DNA of 39,010 nucleotides from an uncultured Oscillospiraceae bacterium (GTDB lineage: Bacteria > Bacillota > Clostridia > Oscillospirales > Oscillospiraceae): contig CANRFN010000045.1 in NCBI GenBank assembly GCA_947629915.1, forward strand, positions 1 through 39,010, read 5' to 3'. Both the position numbers and the translations under genes were made by a program. The number at the start of each line of letters is the position of its first letter. Positions within the stretch are counted from its first letter, which is position 1. Shown in pieces: positions 23,315 to 31,245 of this stretch. A model generated the notes under the pieces. It was not told the origin of the DNA, did not search any database, and worked only from the letters and a program-made list of their open reading frames with translations.

Positions 23315-24111
23315 CAGGGCTGCTTGCCGATGTAGGCCAGGATGCCGCCGTCCACATACAGGATGTGGCCGTTGACGAAGTTAGAGGCGTCCGATGCCAG
23401 GAACACTGCGGGACCTGCCAGGTCCTCTGCCTCGCCCCAGCGGGCCGCGGGGGTCTTGGCGATGATGAACTGGTCGAAGGGGTGGCGGCTGCCGTCCGGC
23501 TGGGGCTCGCGGAGGGGTGCAGTCTGGGGGGTGGCGATGTAGCCCGGGCCGATGCCGTTGCACTGGATGTTGTACTCGCCGTACTCGGAGGCGATGTTCT
23601 TGGTGAGCATCTTCAGGCCGCCCTTGGCAGCGGCATAGGCGGACACGGTCTCACGGCCCAGCTCGCTCATCATGGAGCAGATGTTGATGATCTTGCCGTG
23701 GCCCTTCTTGATCATGCCGGGGATGACGGCCTTGGCCATGATGAAGGGGGCGTTCAGGTCCACGTCCACCACCTTGCGGAAGTCCGCGGCGCTCATGTCC
23801 AGCATGGGGATGCGCTTGATGATGCCGGCGTTGTTCACCAGGATGTCGATGGTGCCGACTTCCTCTTCGATCTGCTTGACAAGGTTCGCCACCTGCTCCT
23901 CATCGGTGACATCGGCGATGTAGCCGTGGGCGTCAATGCCCTTCTCCTTGTAGGCGGCCAGGCCCTTCTCCTTGTGGGCAGGGGTGAGGTCGTTGAAGCA
24001 GATGGTGGCGCCCGCTGCGGCGAGACCGCATGCGATGGCGAAACCGATGCCGTAGCTGGCGCCGGTCACCAGCGCCACTTTTCCGTCCAGGCGGAAGTCT
24101 TTCATATCCAT
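23314..24111 (-). CDS. Short-chain dehydrogenase, KduD/gluconate 5-dehydrogenase type
   Basis: NAD(P)-dependent SDR of about 265 aa. Cofactor loop TGASYGIG (about 16-23), NNAG, catalytic Ser/Tyr/Lys with SAYAAAKGG, and the C-terminal NFVNGHILYVDGGI. The sequence is closest to proteins called gluconate 5-dehydrogenase (GPGYIATPQTAPLRE). Next to kduI, its likely job is reduction of 2,5-diketo-3-deoxygluconate to KDG, the KduD reaction. ATG at 24111 has AAAGGAG at 9 nt and is chosen over an upstream in-frame ATG. Confidence 0.9.
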   Translation of the reverse strand: MDMKDFRLDGKVALVTGASYGIGFAIACGLAAAGATICFNDLTPAHKEKGLAAYKEKGIDAHGYIADVTDEEQVANLVKQIEEEVGTIDILVNNAGIIKRIPMLDMSAADFRKVVDVDLNAPFIMAKAVIPGMIKKGHGKIINICSMMSELGRETVSAYAAAKGGLKMLTKNIASEYGEYNIQCNGIGPGYIATPQTAPLREPQPDGSRHPFDQFIIAKTPAARWGEAEDLAGPAVFLASDASNFVNGHILYVDGGILAYIGKQP

Positions 24112-24146
24112 ATGCTTGTGCTCCTTTATCAATTCGTTTTAGGGTC

Positions 24147-24989
24147 TTACTTCAGTTCGCAGGCCTTCAGGTTGTCCATGTCGTCGAAGGTCAGGTTCTC
24201 GCCGCCCATGGCCCAGATAAAGGTGTAGTTGGCGGTGCCGCAGCCGCTGTGGATGGACCAGGAGGGGCTGATCACCGCATCGAAGTTCTGCATCACGATG
24301 GGCCTGAGCTCCGTGGGCTGCCCCATGAGGTGGATCACCGCCTGGTCCTCGGGGATCTCGAAGTAGGTGTACACCTCCATGCGGCGCTCGTGGGTGTGGC
24401 AGGGCATGGTGTTCCACACGCTGCCAGGGGCGAGCTGGGTGAGGCCCATGGAGAGCTGGCAGGTCTCCAGCACATCCGGGTGGATGAACTGGTTGATCAC
24501 CCGCTCGTTGGCAAAGGCCTTCTCGCCGGTGGGGCGGTGGTTGGCGTTGGCCATGGTGAGCAGCGTAGTCTTGGTCTCCTTGTGGGCGGGGGTGGAGGCC
24601 AGGTAGAACTTGGCGGGGTTCTCCGGGTCCGCGCTGGAGAAGGTAACCTCTTTGGCGCCCTTGGAGATGTAGAGGCAGTCCTCATACACCAGCTCATAGG
24701 CGGTGTCGTCCACCGTGATGGTGCCCTTGCCGCCCAGGTTGAAGATGCCCGCCTCCCGGCGCTCGAAGAAGTAGTTGGTGCCGAAGTTGGCCATGATGTC
24801 CACGCCCTTGTCGATGGGCACGGTCTCGTGCACCGGCATGATGCCGATGATCACCATGCGGTCCACATGGGAGTAGGTGGCCTGCACCGTGTCCGGCACG
24901 TAGAGGTCGGTGATCAGGAATTCACGGCGCAGCTCTTCGGTGGTGTACCGCTTCACGTCATTGGGGTTGGCAGAGTAGCGAATGTCCAT
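24147..24989 (-). CDS. kduI: 5-keto-4-deoxyuronate isomerase
   Basis: Converts 5-keto-4-deoxyuronate, formed from unsaturated galacturonate, to 2,5-diketo-3-deoxygluconate. The 280-aa length is normal. The cupin zinc site is intact: His198 and His200 in CHTHERRMEVY, Glu205, and His247 in SWSIHSG. AAGGAG lies 6 nt before the ATG. It is the second gene of the operon, after the MsmX-type ATPase. Its presence shows that products of pectate lyase or GH105 action are used. Confidence 0.96.
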   Translation of the reverse strand: MDIRYSANPNDVKRYTTEELRREFLITDLYVPDTVQATYSHVDRMVIIGIMPVHETVPIDKGVDIMANFGTNYFFERREAGIFNLGGKGTITVDDTAYELVYEDCLYISKGAKEVTFSSADPENPAKFYLASTPAHKETKTTLLTMANANHRPTGEKAFANERVINQFIHPDVLETCQLSMGLTQLAPGSVWNTMPCHTHERRMEVYTYFEIPEDQAVIHLMGQPTELRPIVMQNFDAVISPSWSIHSGCGTANYTFIWAMGGENLTFDDMDNLKACELK

Positions 24990-25010
24990 AGAGATCTCCT
25001 TCCGTGGGAA

Positions 25011-26090
25011 TTACTTGATAACGTTCTCGGTCTCCCCATCGAAGAGATAGACCTCCTCTGCGGGGATGGAGAAGACGATGGAGGTGTCGGTCTCCGGGGT
25101 GTCATGGGGATCCACCTTAAGGATGGCCTTGTCCTCGCCGGAGGTGATGTACACGTTGGTGTTGTCTCCCAGCATCTCGGTGAGCTCCACCTCTGCGGTG
25201 ATCTGGTGGGCGTTGGGCTGTGCGCCCAGCACGATGGCCTCGGGCCGGAAGCCGAAGACGATCTGCTTGCCCTCGTACTTGGAGGCCTTGGCGCCCAGCT
25301 TCTTGGCCACGTCCAGGCTGTTCTTGCCGAAGGGGATCTTGCCGCCCTTGACGGTGCCGCGGATGAAGTTCATAGGCGGCTCGCCGATGAACCCTGCCAC
25401 GAACACGTTCACGGGGTCGTAGTACAGGTCCTTGGGGGTGCCCACCTGCTGGATGTAGCCGTCCTTCATGACCACGATCCGATCTGCCAGGGTCATGGCC
25501 TCGGTCTGGTCGTGGGTGACGTAGATGGTGGTAGCGCCGGTCTGGCGGTGGATCTGGGCGATCTCAGAGCGCATGGTGACGCGCTGCTTGGCGTCCAGGT
25601 TGGACAGCGGCTCGTCCATCAGGAACACGCCCACCTTGCGGATGATGGCCCGGCCGATGGCCACACGCTGGCGCTGGCCGCCGGACAGCGCCCGGGGCAG
25701 ACGGTCCAGGTAATCCGTGAGGCCGAGGATGGCCGCGGTCTTCTTCACCTTTTCCTCGATCACGTCCTCGTCCACGCCCTGGAGTGTGAGGCCGAAGGCG
25801 ATGTTGTCGAAAACGGTCATCTGGGGGTACAGAGCATAGCTCTGGAACACCATGGCAATCTGCCGCTCCCGGGGGCCCCACTCATTGGCCCGGGCGCCGT
25901 CGATGAGGAAGTCACCGTTGGAGATGTCTTCCAGACCGGCGATCATCCGCAGGGTGGTGGACTTTCCGCAGCCGGAGGGGCCGACGAAGACGATAAACTC
26001 GCCCTTCTGGATCTCCAGGTTGAAGTCATGCACCGCATGAAAGCCGTTCGGATAGATCTTGTTGATATTTTTCAGGGTCAAGTATGCCAT
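25011..26090 (-). CDS. MsmX/UgpC-type sugar ABC transporter ATPase (copy 1)
   Basis: A 359-aa ATPase for a carbohydrate importer. Walker A GPSGCGKST, Q-loop MVFQSYALYPQM, signature LSGGQRQRVAIGRA, Walker B VFLMDEPLSNLD, H-loop VTHDQTEA, then the C-terminal OB/TOBE regulatory domain (about 235-359). It has no own permease in this operon. It may energise the LplB/LplC system encoded upstream, or serve several importers as MsmX does in Bacillus. Good AAGGAG before the ATG. It is the first gene of the catabolic operon. Confidence 0.94.
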   Translation of the reverse strand: MAYLTLKNINKIYPNGFHAVHDFNLEIQKGEFIVFVGPSGCGKSTTLRMIAGLEDISNGDFLIDGARANEWGPRERQIAMVFQSYALYPQMTVFDNIAFGLTLQGVDEDVIEEKVKKTAAILGLTDYLDRLPRALSGGQRQRVAIGRAIIRKVGVFLMDEPLSNLDAKQRVTMRSEIAQIHRQTGATTIYVTHDQTEAMTLADRIVVMKDGYIQQVGTPKDLYYDPVNVFVAGFIGEPPMNFIRGTVKGGKIPFGKNSLDVAKKLGAKASKYEGKQIVFGFRPEAIVLGAQPNAHQITAEVELTEMLGDNTNVYITSGEDKAILKVDPHDTPETDTSIVFSIPAEEVYLFDGETENVIK

Positions 26091-26415
26091 AGCTCTCGCT
26101 CCTTATTACACGGTTTCATCAGACAGGTCCGGACGCCGGAGAGGAGCCGGACGCCGTCAGCCCTGTGTATGGTTTTTGAGAAAGCGGAAATGGTACAATA
26201 AACTGCAGAGTCCCATACAGGGCCTGGGAAAAAAGAACTCTGCCCCGGGCAGCGTTCCTCTTGCCCAGGCTCTGTCTGGTTCTGTTCTTCTTTCAATGGT
26301 GGAAAATCAGGAAAAATGGCGGAAAAAGTTTGTGAAAGAGTAGACAAGCCGGATTTCATTTGGTAAACTGGCGGAAGTCTAGCCCTAAACCATTGCCGAC
26401 AGGAGAAACGGTACT
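26091..26415. other. Divergent intergenic region between ATPase operon and araC-type gene
   Basis: 325 bases without a gene. It contains a structured element: an outer inverted repeat GCCTGGG/CCCAGGC (26222-26228 and 26264-26270) enclosing the palindrome CTGCCCCGGGCAG (26240-26252). A 10-nt direct repeat CCGGACGCCG also occurs at 26129 and 26147. No convincing minus-strand promoter is recognisable, so the catabolic operon probably needs an activator. Confidence 0.5.
26341..26369 (+). promoter_or_regulatory. Promoter of the AraC-family regulator gene
   Basis: TAGACA (26341-26346), a 17-nt spacer, then TAAACT (26364-26369), 46 nt before the ATG. Confidence 0.6.
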
Positions 26416-27192
26416 ATGAATCGCATTATCTATGTGGGCAAACATGCCCTGACACTTTCCGTGTCCAGACACGCGCACAACAGTTGGGAACTGATCTACT
26501 GCACCAGCGGAGACGGCACGATCTTCTTTGACGACCGCTCCATCCCGTACCAGACCGGAGACACCGTGGTGATCCCCATCCGGGTGCCCCACAGCAATCA
26601 CAGCGATGGGGGATTTACCAACATCCACATCAACATGGACGAGGCCACCTTCCCGGACCGGGATCCCTTCCTGGTGCGGGGGGATGCGGGCAACCTGCTG
26701 CTGGACGCCTTCCAGGGGGCGTACCGGTGCTACACCAGCAAGACCCCGGGGTTCAACGTGCTGCTGCCCATCTACGGACAGCTCATCGCCACCGCCCTCA
26801 CCCTGCAGGAGCCGGAGCGGGCCCACAGCTCCGTGGTTCTGGAGATTCAGCACCAGATCCACCAGTGCTTCCCGGACGCCTCTTTCGACCTCAACGCCTA
26901 TCTGCACACTCTGCCCTTCAACTGCGAGTACCTGAAGAAGCTCTTTAAGAAGGAGACCGGCCTCACGCCGCTGCAGTACCTCACAGACCGGCGGCTGGAA
27001 AATGCGGCCACTGTGCTGTCCATGGCATACGGTCGGCAGAACATCACCGAGGTGGCAACCCTCAGCGGATTTGCCGAGCCCCTCTATTTCTCCAGGCTCT
27101 TCAAGAAGAAGTACGGGGTGAGCCCCAGCCGGTATCATCCGGAGGCCCCGGCGCCCACCAGCGATTCAGACAGCATGAAGATCATGCTTTGA
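26416..27192 (+). CDS. AraC-family transcriptional regulator of uronate/pectin genes
   Basis: A 258-aa regulator. The N-terminal cupin-like sugar-binding domain (about 1-110) has SRHAHNSWELIYCTSGDG and VIPIRVPHSNHS with metal-type His residues. The C-terminal double helix-turn-helix (about 150-245) contains NCEYLKKLFKKETGLTPLQYL and the second-helix block FAEPLYFSRLFKKKYGVSPSRYH. CAGGAG lies before the ATG. It is the only plus-strand gene in this part, set between the catabolic and transport operons, so it is the natural candidate to sense a uronate and activate both. Its last 11 nt overlap the end of the GH105 gene. Confidence 0.93.
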   Translation: MNRIIYVGKHALTLSVSRHAHNSWELIYCTSGDGTIFFDDRSIPYQTGDTVVIPIRVPHSNHSDGGFTNIHINMDEATFPDRDPFLVRGDAGNLLLDAFQGAYRCYTSKTPGFNVLLPIYGQLIATALTLQEPERAHSSVVLEIQHQIHQCFPDASFDLNAYLHTLPFNCEYLKKLFKKETGLTPLQYLTDRRLENAATVLSMAYGRQNITEVATLSGFAEPLYFSRLFKKKYGVSPSRYHPEAPAPTSDSDSMKIML

Positions 27193-28312
27193 GCCGCTTC
27201 ACCTCGGTGTAGGCCATCACAAAGGGGGCCACACCCTTGGCATCGTTCTCCACCACCGGCTCGGAGATGTAGTACTCGTAGGAGCCGTCTCTGCGGCGGT
27301 TGTTCTCCGGGCCCAGCCCTGCCACGAGGCAGATGCCGCCCAGGTTCAGCCCGCCGTCCGTAAAGGTCAAATACTTCTCGATGATGCCGTCAAAGGTCTT
27401 CTGGCCTTTGGCGGCATAGCTCTTGTCCAGGATGCCAAGCCGCGCCGCCTTCAAAGTGGCGTAGGCCAGCATGGCGCTGCCGCTGGTCTCCAGGTAGTTG
27501 CCCTCCCGTCCGGGCTGGTCCGGCACCTGCCAGTACATCCCGGTCTCCGGGTCCGCATAGCGCTGGACGCTCTCCAGAAATTCCTTCAGGATCTCCTGGA
27601 AGCTCTTGCGCTCTGGGCCCTCCGGTAGGATCTCGCAGAGGTCCGCCAGGGCCACCGAGAACCAGCCCAGGGAGCGGAGCCAGAAGTTCTTGGAGCACCC
27701 GGTGATGGGGTCCGCCCAGAAGGCGCACCGGGAGGCGTCATAGCCGTGGTAGTAGAGGCCCTTCTCCTCGTTGAACATCTTGGCCCGCACGGTGCGGATC
27801 TGGGAGGCGATGTCGCTGTAGTCCCCGGAGCCCAGATACTTCTCGTACATGGCCCGGAAGGGCTGCGCCATATAGATGCCGTCCAGCCACACCTGGTTGG
27901 GGTAGATGGCCTTGTGCCAGTAGTTGCCTTCATAGGTCCGGGGGTGGTCGTCCAGGGTGGACTTCAGCACCTCCGCGGCCTTGCGGTACTTCTCCTTGCC
28001 GGTGCGCTGATAGAGCTCAAACAGCACCCGGCCCTCGTTCACATCGTCCAGGTTGGAGTCCTCCGGCCGGAAGGTGCGGATGGCGCCGTCCTCCTCCACG
28101 AAGGCATCGATAAAGTGCTCAACGAAGTCGAAGTAGCGGCTGTCCCCGGTGATCCGGGACATCTCCAGCAGCGCGGTGAGCATGCAGCCGTCGATGTAGT
28201 TCCACTTCGTCTTCTTCCCCGCCCGGATCTGCTCCAGGTTCCAGGCGGTCCGCTCCGGGGTGGACTCCTCCACCAGCCGGAGTACATATGCGTCAATCTG
28301 GCTGTAGTCCAT
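27182..28312 (-). CDS. GH105 unsaturated galacturonyl/rhamnogalacturonyl hydrolase
   Basis: A 376-aa (alpha/alpha)6-barrel enzyme of the YteR/YesR type. It removes the unsaturated galacturonyl residue from lyase-made oligosaccharides. Catalytic Asp144 sits in VWLDGIYMAQPF; the barrel start WNYIDGCML and the SLGWFSVALADL segment fit the family. No signal peptide, so it works on imported oligomers. Its product spontaneously gives the KduI substrate, linking this operon to the catabolic one. It is the last gene of the transport operon, and no terminator separates it from the convergent araC-type gene. Confidence 0.95.
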   Translation of the reverse strand: MDYSQIDAYVLRLVEESTPERTAWNLEQIRAGKKTKWNYIDGCMLTALLEMSRITGDSRYFDFVEHFIDAFVEEDGAIRTFRPEDSNLDDVNEGRVLFELYQRTGKEKYRKAAEVLKSTLDDHPRTYEGNYWHKAIYPNQVWLDGIYMAQPFRAMYEKYLGSGDYSDIASQIRTVRAKMFNEEKGLYYHGYDASRCAFWADPITGCSKNFWLRSLGWFSVALADLCEILPEGPERKSFQEILKEFLESVQRYADPETGMYWQVPDQPGREGNYLETSGSAMLAYATLKAARLGILDKSYAAKGQKTFDGIIEKYLTFTDGGLNLGGICLVAGLGPENNRRRDGSYEYYISEPVVENDAKGVAPFVMAYTEVKRLKA

Positions 28313-28367
28313 TCAGAGTACCTCGTTTCTTCCCGCCCGGGTGGGGCGGGTCTATGGGGTGGGGGCC

Positions 28368-29936
28368 TCAGTGTACCTCCAGGCCCTCCACGGAGACGGA
28401 CTCCGCGTGGTCCGTGATCAGCGGCTCGCCCTCTACCCCGCTGATGGAGCAGTTGCGCACCTCAACGTCCCGGACGTTGTCCAGATAGAAGCCCAGTTTG
28501 CACCGGTCCTCAGCGAAGTTCTGCATGGCAGGCTTGCCGGGCTGTGCGTCCTCGGCAAAGGACACCGAGATGTTCTCCAGGCGCACCTTCTCGATGGGGC
28601 TCTCCGGCAGGCCGTCAATGTAGCAGGCGGCCACCTGGGCCCCGGTGCACTCCATGTTGCGGAAGGTGAAGGAGCCGGTTCTGGGGGTGCGGTCGTCCAC
28701 AGGGAGCTTCTCCCGGGACCAGACGTACTCGGTGTACCGGTCCGGATCGCAGCAGTTGTACCAGAGGTTGATCACGATGGGGGTGAGCACCCCGTCCATG
28801 CGGATGTTGTCGAAGGAGACATCCGTCACCACGCTGTCCTTGCCTCTGCCCCGGCGGGACTTGATCCGAAGGCCACGGTCTGTGGCCTGGAAGTAGCACT
28901 GGGACACATGGAGGTCCCGGATGCCGGCGGCCAGCTCGCTGCCCAGGGTCACCGCGCCGTGGCCGAACTGCATCAGGCAGTTGCGGATGTTGTGGCGGCG
29001 GGCCGGGGTGCGGTACTTGCGGGCCATGTCGATCTTGCCGGACTTCACGGCGATGCAGTCATCGCCCACCGAGAAGCGGCAGCCGATGATGTCCACGCCG
29101 TCACAGCTCTCCGGGTCGATGGCGTCCGTGTTGGGGCTGTCCTTGGGGGCCTTCACATGGATGTCCAGGATGGACAGGTCCCTGGAGTAGAAGGGGTGAA
29201 TGTTCCAGGATGCGCTGTTGGCCACCGTGATGCCGTGGAGCACGATGTTGCTGCAGCGGTTCAGGAAGATGGCCCGGGGCCGCATGACGGACCACTCCTT
29301 GAAGTGAGTCCACCAGTCTCCGGCGCCGCCGTTGCCGTCGATGCAGCCCTGTCCCACGATGGAGACGTCCCGCACGTAGGAGCCGTGGATTAGAGACTGA
29401 TACATGGGCTGCTCCACGCCCTCAAAGGAGGCCATGGGGGTCTCTTTGCCGGTGACGGAGTCCACGCACACCGGCGGGATCACCGGGTAGTGCTCCCGGT
29501 TGGGGTTGCCCAGGATGGTGGCGCCCTTTGCCAGCTCCAGGGTGATATAGCTTTTCAGAGAGAGGGGGTAGGTGAGATAGGTGCCCGGGGGGAAGTACAG
29601 TCTTCCGCCTCTGGGGATGAGGTTGATGGCGGCCTGGATGCAGGGGGTGTCATCGTGCACACCGTCTCCCACCGCGCCGAATTCCCGCACGCTCACCCGG
29701 CAGTTGTCCGGTGTGGTGTGGACGGTGAGGTGCTCCGTCTTTCCGGAGGCGAACACAATCGTCACGGTGTATTTGGTGTCTGAATCCAGGTTGAACAGCG
29801 AGAACACATTTGCGTTGTGCTGATACTGTTCCTTGCCGTTCAGCAGCACCGTGTAGGGCTCGCTGGAGTAGTAGGGGGTATCAGCGTCCAGCTCGAAACA
29901 GGCCGAGCTGCATCCGCAGTACAAAAGACGTGTCAT
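28368..29936 (-). CDS. GH28 polygalacturonase-type hydrolase, cytoplasmic
   Basis: A 522-aa right-handed beta-helix glycosidase. The four GH28 signatures are intact: NTD (269-271), DD (292-293), GHG (325-327) and RIK (357-359). An N-terminal fibronectin-III-like segment (about 20-75) precedes VREFGAVGDG. No signal peptide or lipobox, so it is probably an exo-acting enzyme trimming imported oligogalacturonides to galacturonate. AAGGAG lies 6 nt from the ATG. It follows the small membrane protein gene by 10 nt. Exo-action and exact substrate are inferred. Confidence 0.94.
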   Translation of the reverse strand: MTRLLYCGCSSACFELDADTPYYSSEPYTVLLNGKEQYQHNANVFSLFNLDSDTKYTVTIVFASGKTEHLTVHTTPDNCRVSVREFGAVGDGVHDDTPCIQAAINLIPRGGRLYFPPGTYLTYPLSLKSYITLELAKGATILGNPNREHYPVIPPVCVDSVTGKETPMASFEGVEQPMYQSLIHGSYVRDVSIVGQGCIDGNGGAGDWWTHFKEWSVMRPRAIFLNRCSNIVLHGITVANSASWNIHPFYSRDLSILDIHVKAPKDSPNTDAIDPESCDGVDIIGCRFSVGDDCIAVKSGKIDMARKYRTPARRHNIRNCLMQFGHGAVTLGSELAAGIRDLHVSQCYFQATDRGLRIKSRRGRGKDSVVTDVSFDNIRMDGVLTPIVINLWYNCCDPDRYTEYVWSREKLPVDDRTPRTGSFTFRNMECTGAQVAACYIDGLPESPIEKVRLENISVSFAEDAQPGKPAMQNFAEDRCKLGFYLDNVRDVEVRNCSISGVEGEPLITDHAESVSVEGLEVH

Positions 29937-29946
29937 AGTATTCTCC

Positions 29947-30588
29947 TTACTGGGCCGTGCGTCTCACACCGCCCCGGACATGGGATTGCAGTTTCAATTT
30001 GATGGTGATAAAGAGCTGGTCCACTGCCATGGAGAAGACGCCGAAGAGAATGGGCTCCACCCCGATGGCAATCGTATCGGACGGCAGCCGCAGAATTGCG
30101 CTGAGCGCCACGTTGATCACCGTGTAGATCCCCACCACACACGCCAGAATCACGTAGCAGTAGAGGATGTTCAGCGGGAAGGTCCAGTAGCTCTTCTTGG
30201 GGAACATCATGTAGCGGTCATTGGCGCCCTTGGTCCGGGCGAAGTACCGCAGCACGTTGTTGGTGAGCAGATCCGTCACCATGCCGAAGCAGATGCCGGT
30301 GATGAACAAGGTGTCCACCATGTTGGCCATGTAGATCCCCAGGCCCCAGATGAAGAAGAAACACACCGCGCCGGCAAACCAGGCCTTGATAAAGAGGAGT
30401 TTCACCCACTCGGCGATCTTGATCTTGGAGCCGGAGCGGTACTTGCGCAGTTCCGCCTCGGGGACGATCGGAGAGTTGGACTCATCCGCCTCCACCAGGT
30501 CGTTGATCGCCTGGGTCTTCAGGTCATAATACCCGGATTCCTTTTCAATTTCCGGCTTCGCCGGCTCATTGCGCTTTTTCTTGCTCAT
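29947..30588 (-). CDS. Uncharacterised four-TM membrane protein (transport operon, fifth)
   Basis: A 213-aa protein I do not recognise. A charged, cytoplasmic N-terminus of about 65 residues begins with a Lys-rich stretch. It is followed by about four membrane helices: near 72-92, 95-115, 145-170 and 180-200. A conserved-looking loop has RYFARTKGANDRYMMFPKKSYW. AAGGAG before the ATG. It sits between another small membrane protein gene and GH28, in the same operon as the oligosaccharide importer. It may be a permease accessory or scaffold; no function can be assigned. Confidence 0.85.
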   Translation of the reverse strand: MSKKKRNEPAKPEIEKESGYYDLKTQAINDLVEADESNSPIVPEAELRKYRSGSKIKIAEWVKLLFIKAWFAGAVCFFFIWGLGIYMANMVDTLFITGICFGMVTDLLTNNVLRYFARTKGANDRYMMFPKKSYWTFPLNILYCYVILACVVGIYTVINVALSAILRLPSDTIAIGVEPILFGVFSMAVDQLFITIKLKLQSHVRGGVRRTAQ

Positions 30589-30617
30589 GGACAGCTCCTT
30601 CAGTACGTCTTGCTTGT

Positions 30618-30646
30618 GCGGGAGGCCCGCAGACCGGGCCTCCCGC
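30618..30646 (-). other. Intercistronic hairpin between two membrane-protein genes
   Basis: Perfect 12+12 bp GC-rich stem with a 5-nt loop in the 69-nt gap, with no U-tract after it on the transcribed strand. It is likely an mRNA stability or processing element. Confidence 0.6.
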
Positions 30647-30657
30647 AGATTCGCTGG

Positions 30658-31245
30658 TTAGTCTTCGCCAGAGATGTCGATGGTGGCCATATCGCCGTTG
30701 CCCTCCACCTCGATGGAGGTCTTGATCTTCTTGATGAACTTGCTGTACACGGGGAGCAGCAGGGTCAGCACGATGGTGGCGATCTGGAGATAGACGTGGG
30801 TGTACACCTCGCTGTAGGCCTGGGCGATGTAGTAGTTCTTCTCAGTCACAACGATGGTGTTCTCCGTACGGGTGAGAGCGACATAGATGCCGTTGGCATA
30901 GATGAGGTCCGCGGCGATGGTGATGCCGATCATGATGATCAGCAGGCACAGCATCAGCTTGTTGGTGGGCTTGCGGTTCGGGAAGGTGTTCATGAACACC
31001 AGGAAGGACAGGATGGACAGCAGCATGGTGATGAAGCCGCAGAGGCCCATTCCAGTGCCCTGGATCAGAGCCGTGGTGTCCGACATGTGCATCAGGTTCA
31101 GCGAGTACTCCAGGAAGGCGATGACCAGCATCGCCATGGGGATCATGGAGGGCTTGCGCTTGAGTGCCACCAGGAACTTGCGCCAGATCTCCGCGATGCC
31201 GTGAGGCTGCTTGGGAGCGGTCTTAGCTGCAGTCTGATTTGCCAT
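30658..31245 (-). CDS. Uncharacterised four-TM membrane protein (transport operon, fourth)
   Basis: A 195-aa integral membrane protein, no family recognised. Cytoplasmic basic N-terminus (1-34), helices near 35-52, 66-87, 98-117 and 152-172, and an acidic C-terminal tail ending in IDISGED. A loop of about 30 residues between helices three and four is probably outside. Its start shares one base with the stop of the ATPase gene, so synthesis is coupled to the ATPase. The coupling suggests a physical or stoichiometric link with the importer. Confidence 0.85.
   Translation of the reverse strand: MANQTAAKTAPKQPHGIAEIWRKFLVALKRKPSMIPMAMLVIAFLEYSLNLMHMSDTTALIQGTGMGLCGFITMLLSILSFLVFMNTFPNRKPTNKLMLCLLIIMIGITIAADLIYANGIYVALTRTENTIVVTEKNYYIAQAYSEVYTHVYLQIATIVLTLLLPVYSKFIKKIKTSIEVEGNGDMATIDISGED

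Noticed and set aside
24030..26201. Plus-strand open frame of 723 codons opposite kduI and the ATPase gene
   Set aside because: Same shadow pattern over three well-recognised genes.
28335..28356. GC-rich inverted repeat between GH28 and GH105 as a terminator
   Set aside because: The stem is short and imperfect, no U-tract follows on the minus strand, and GH105 starts directly after it.
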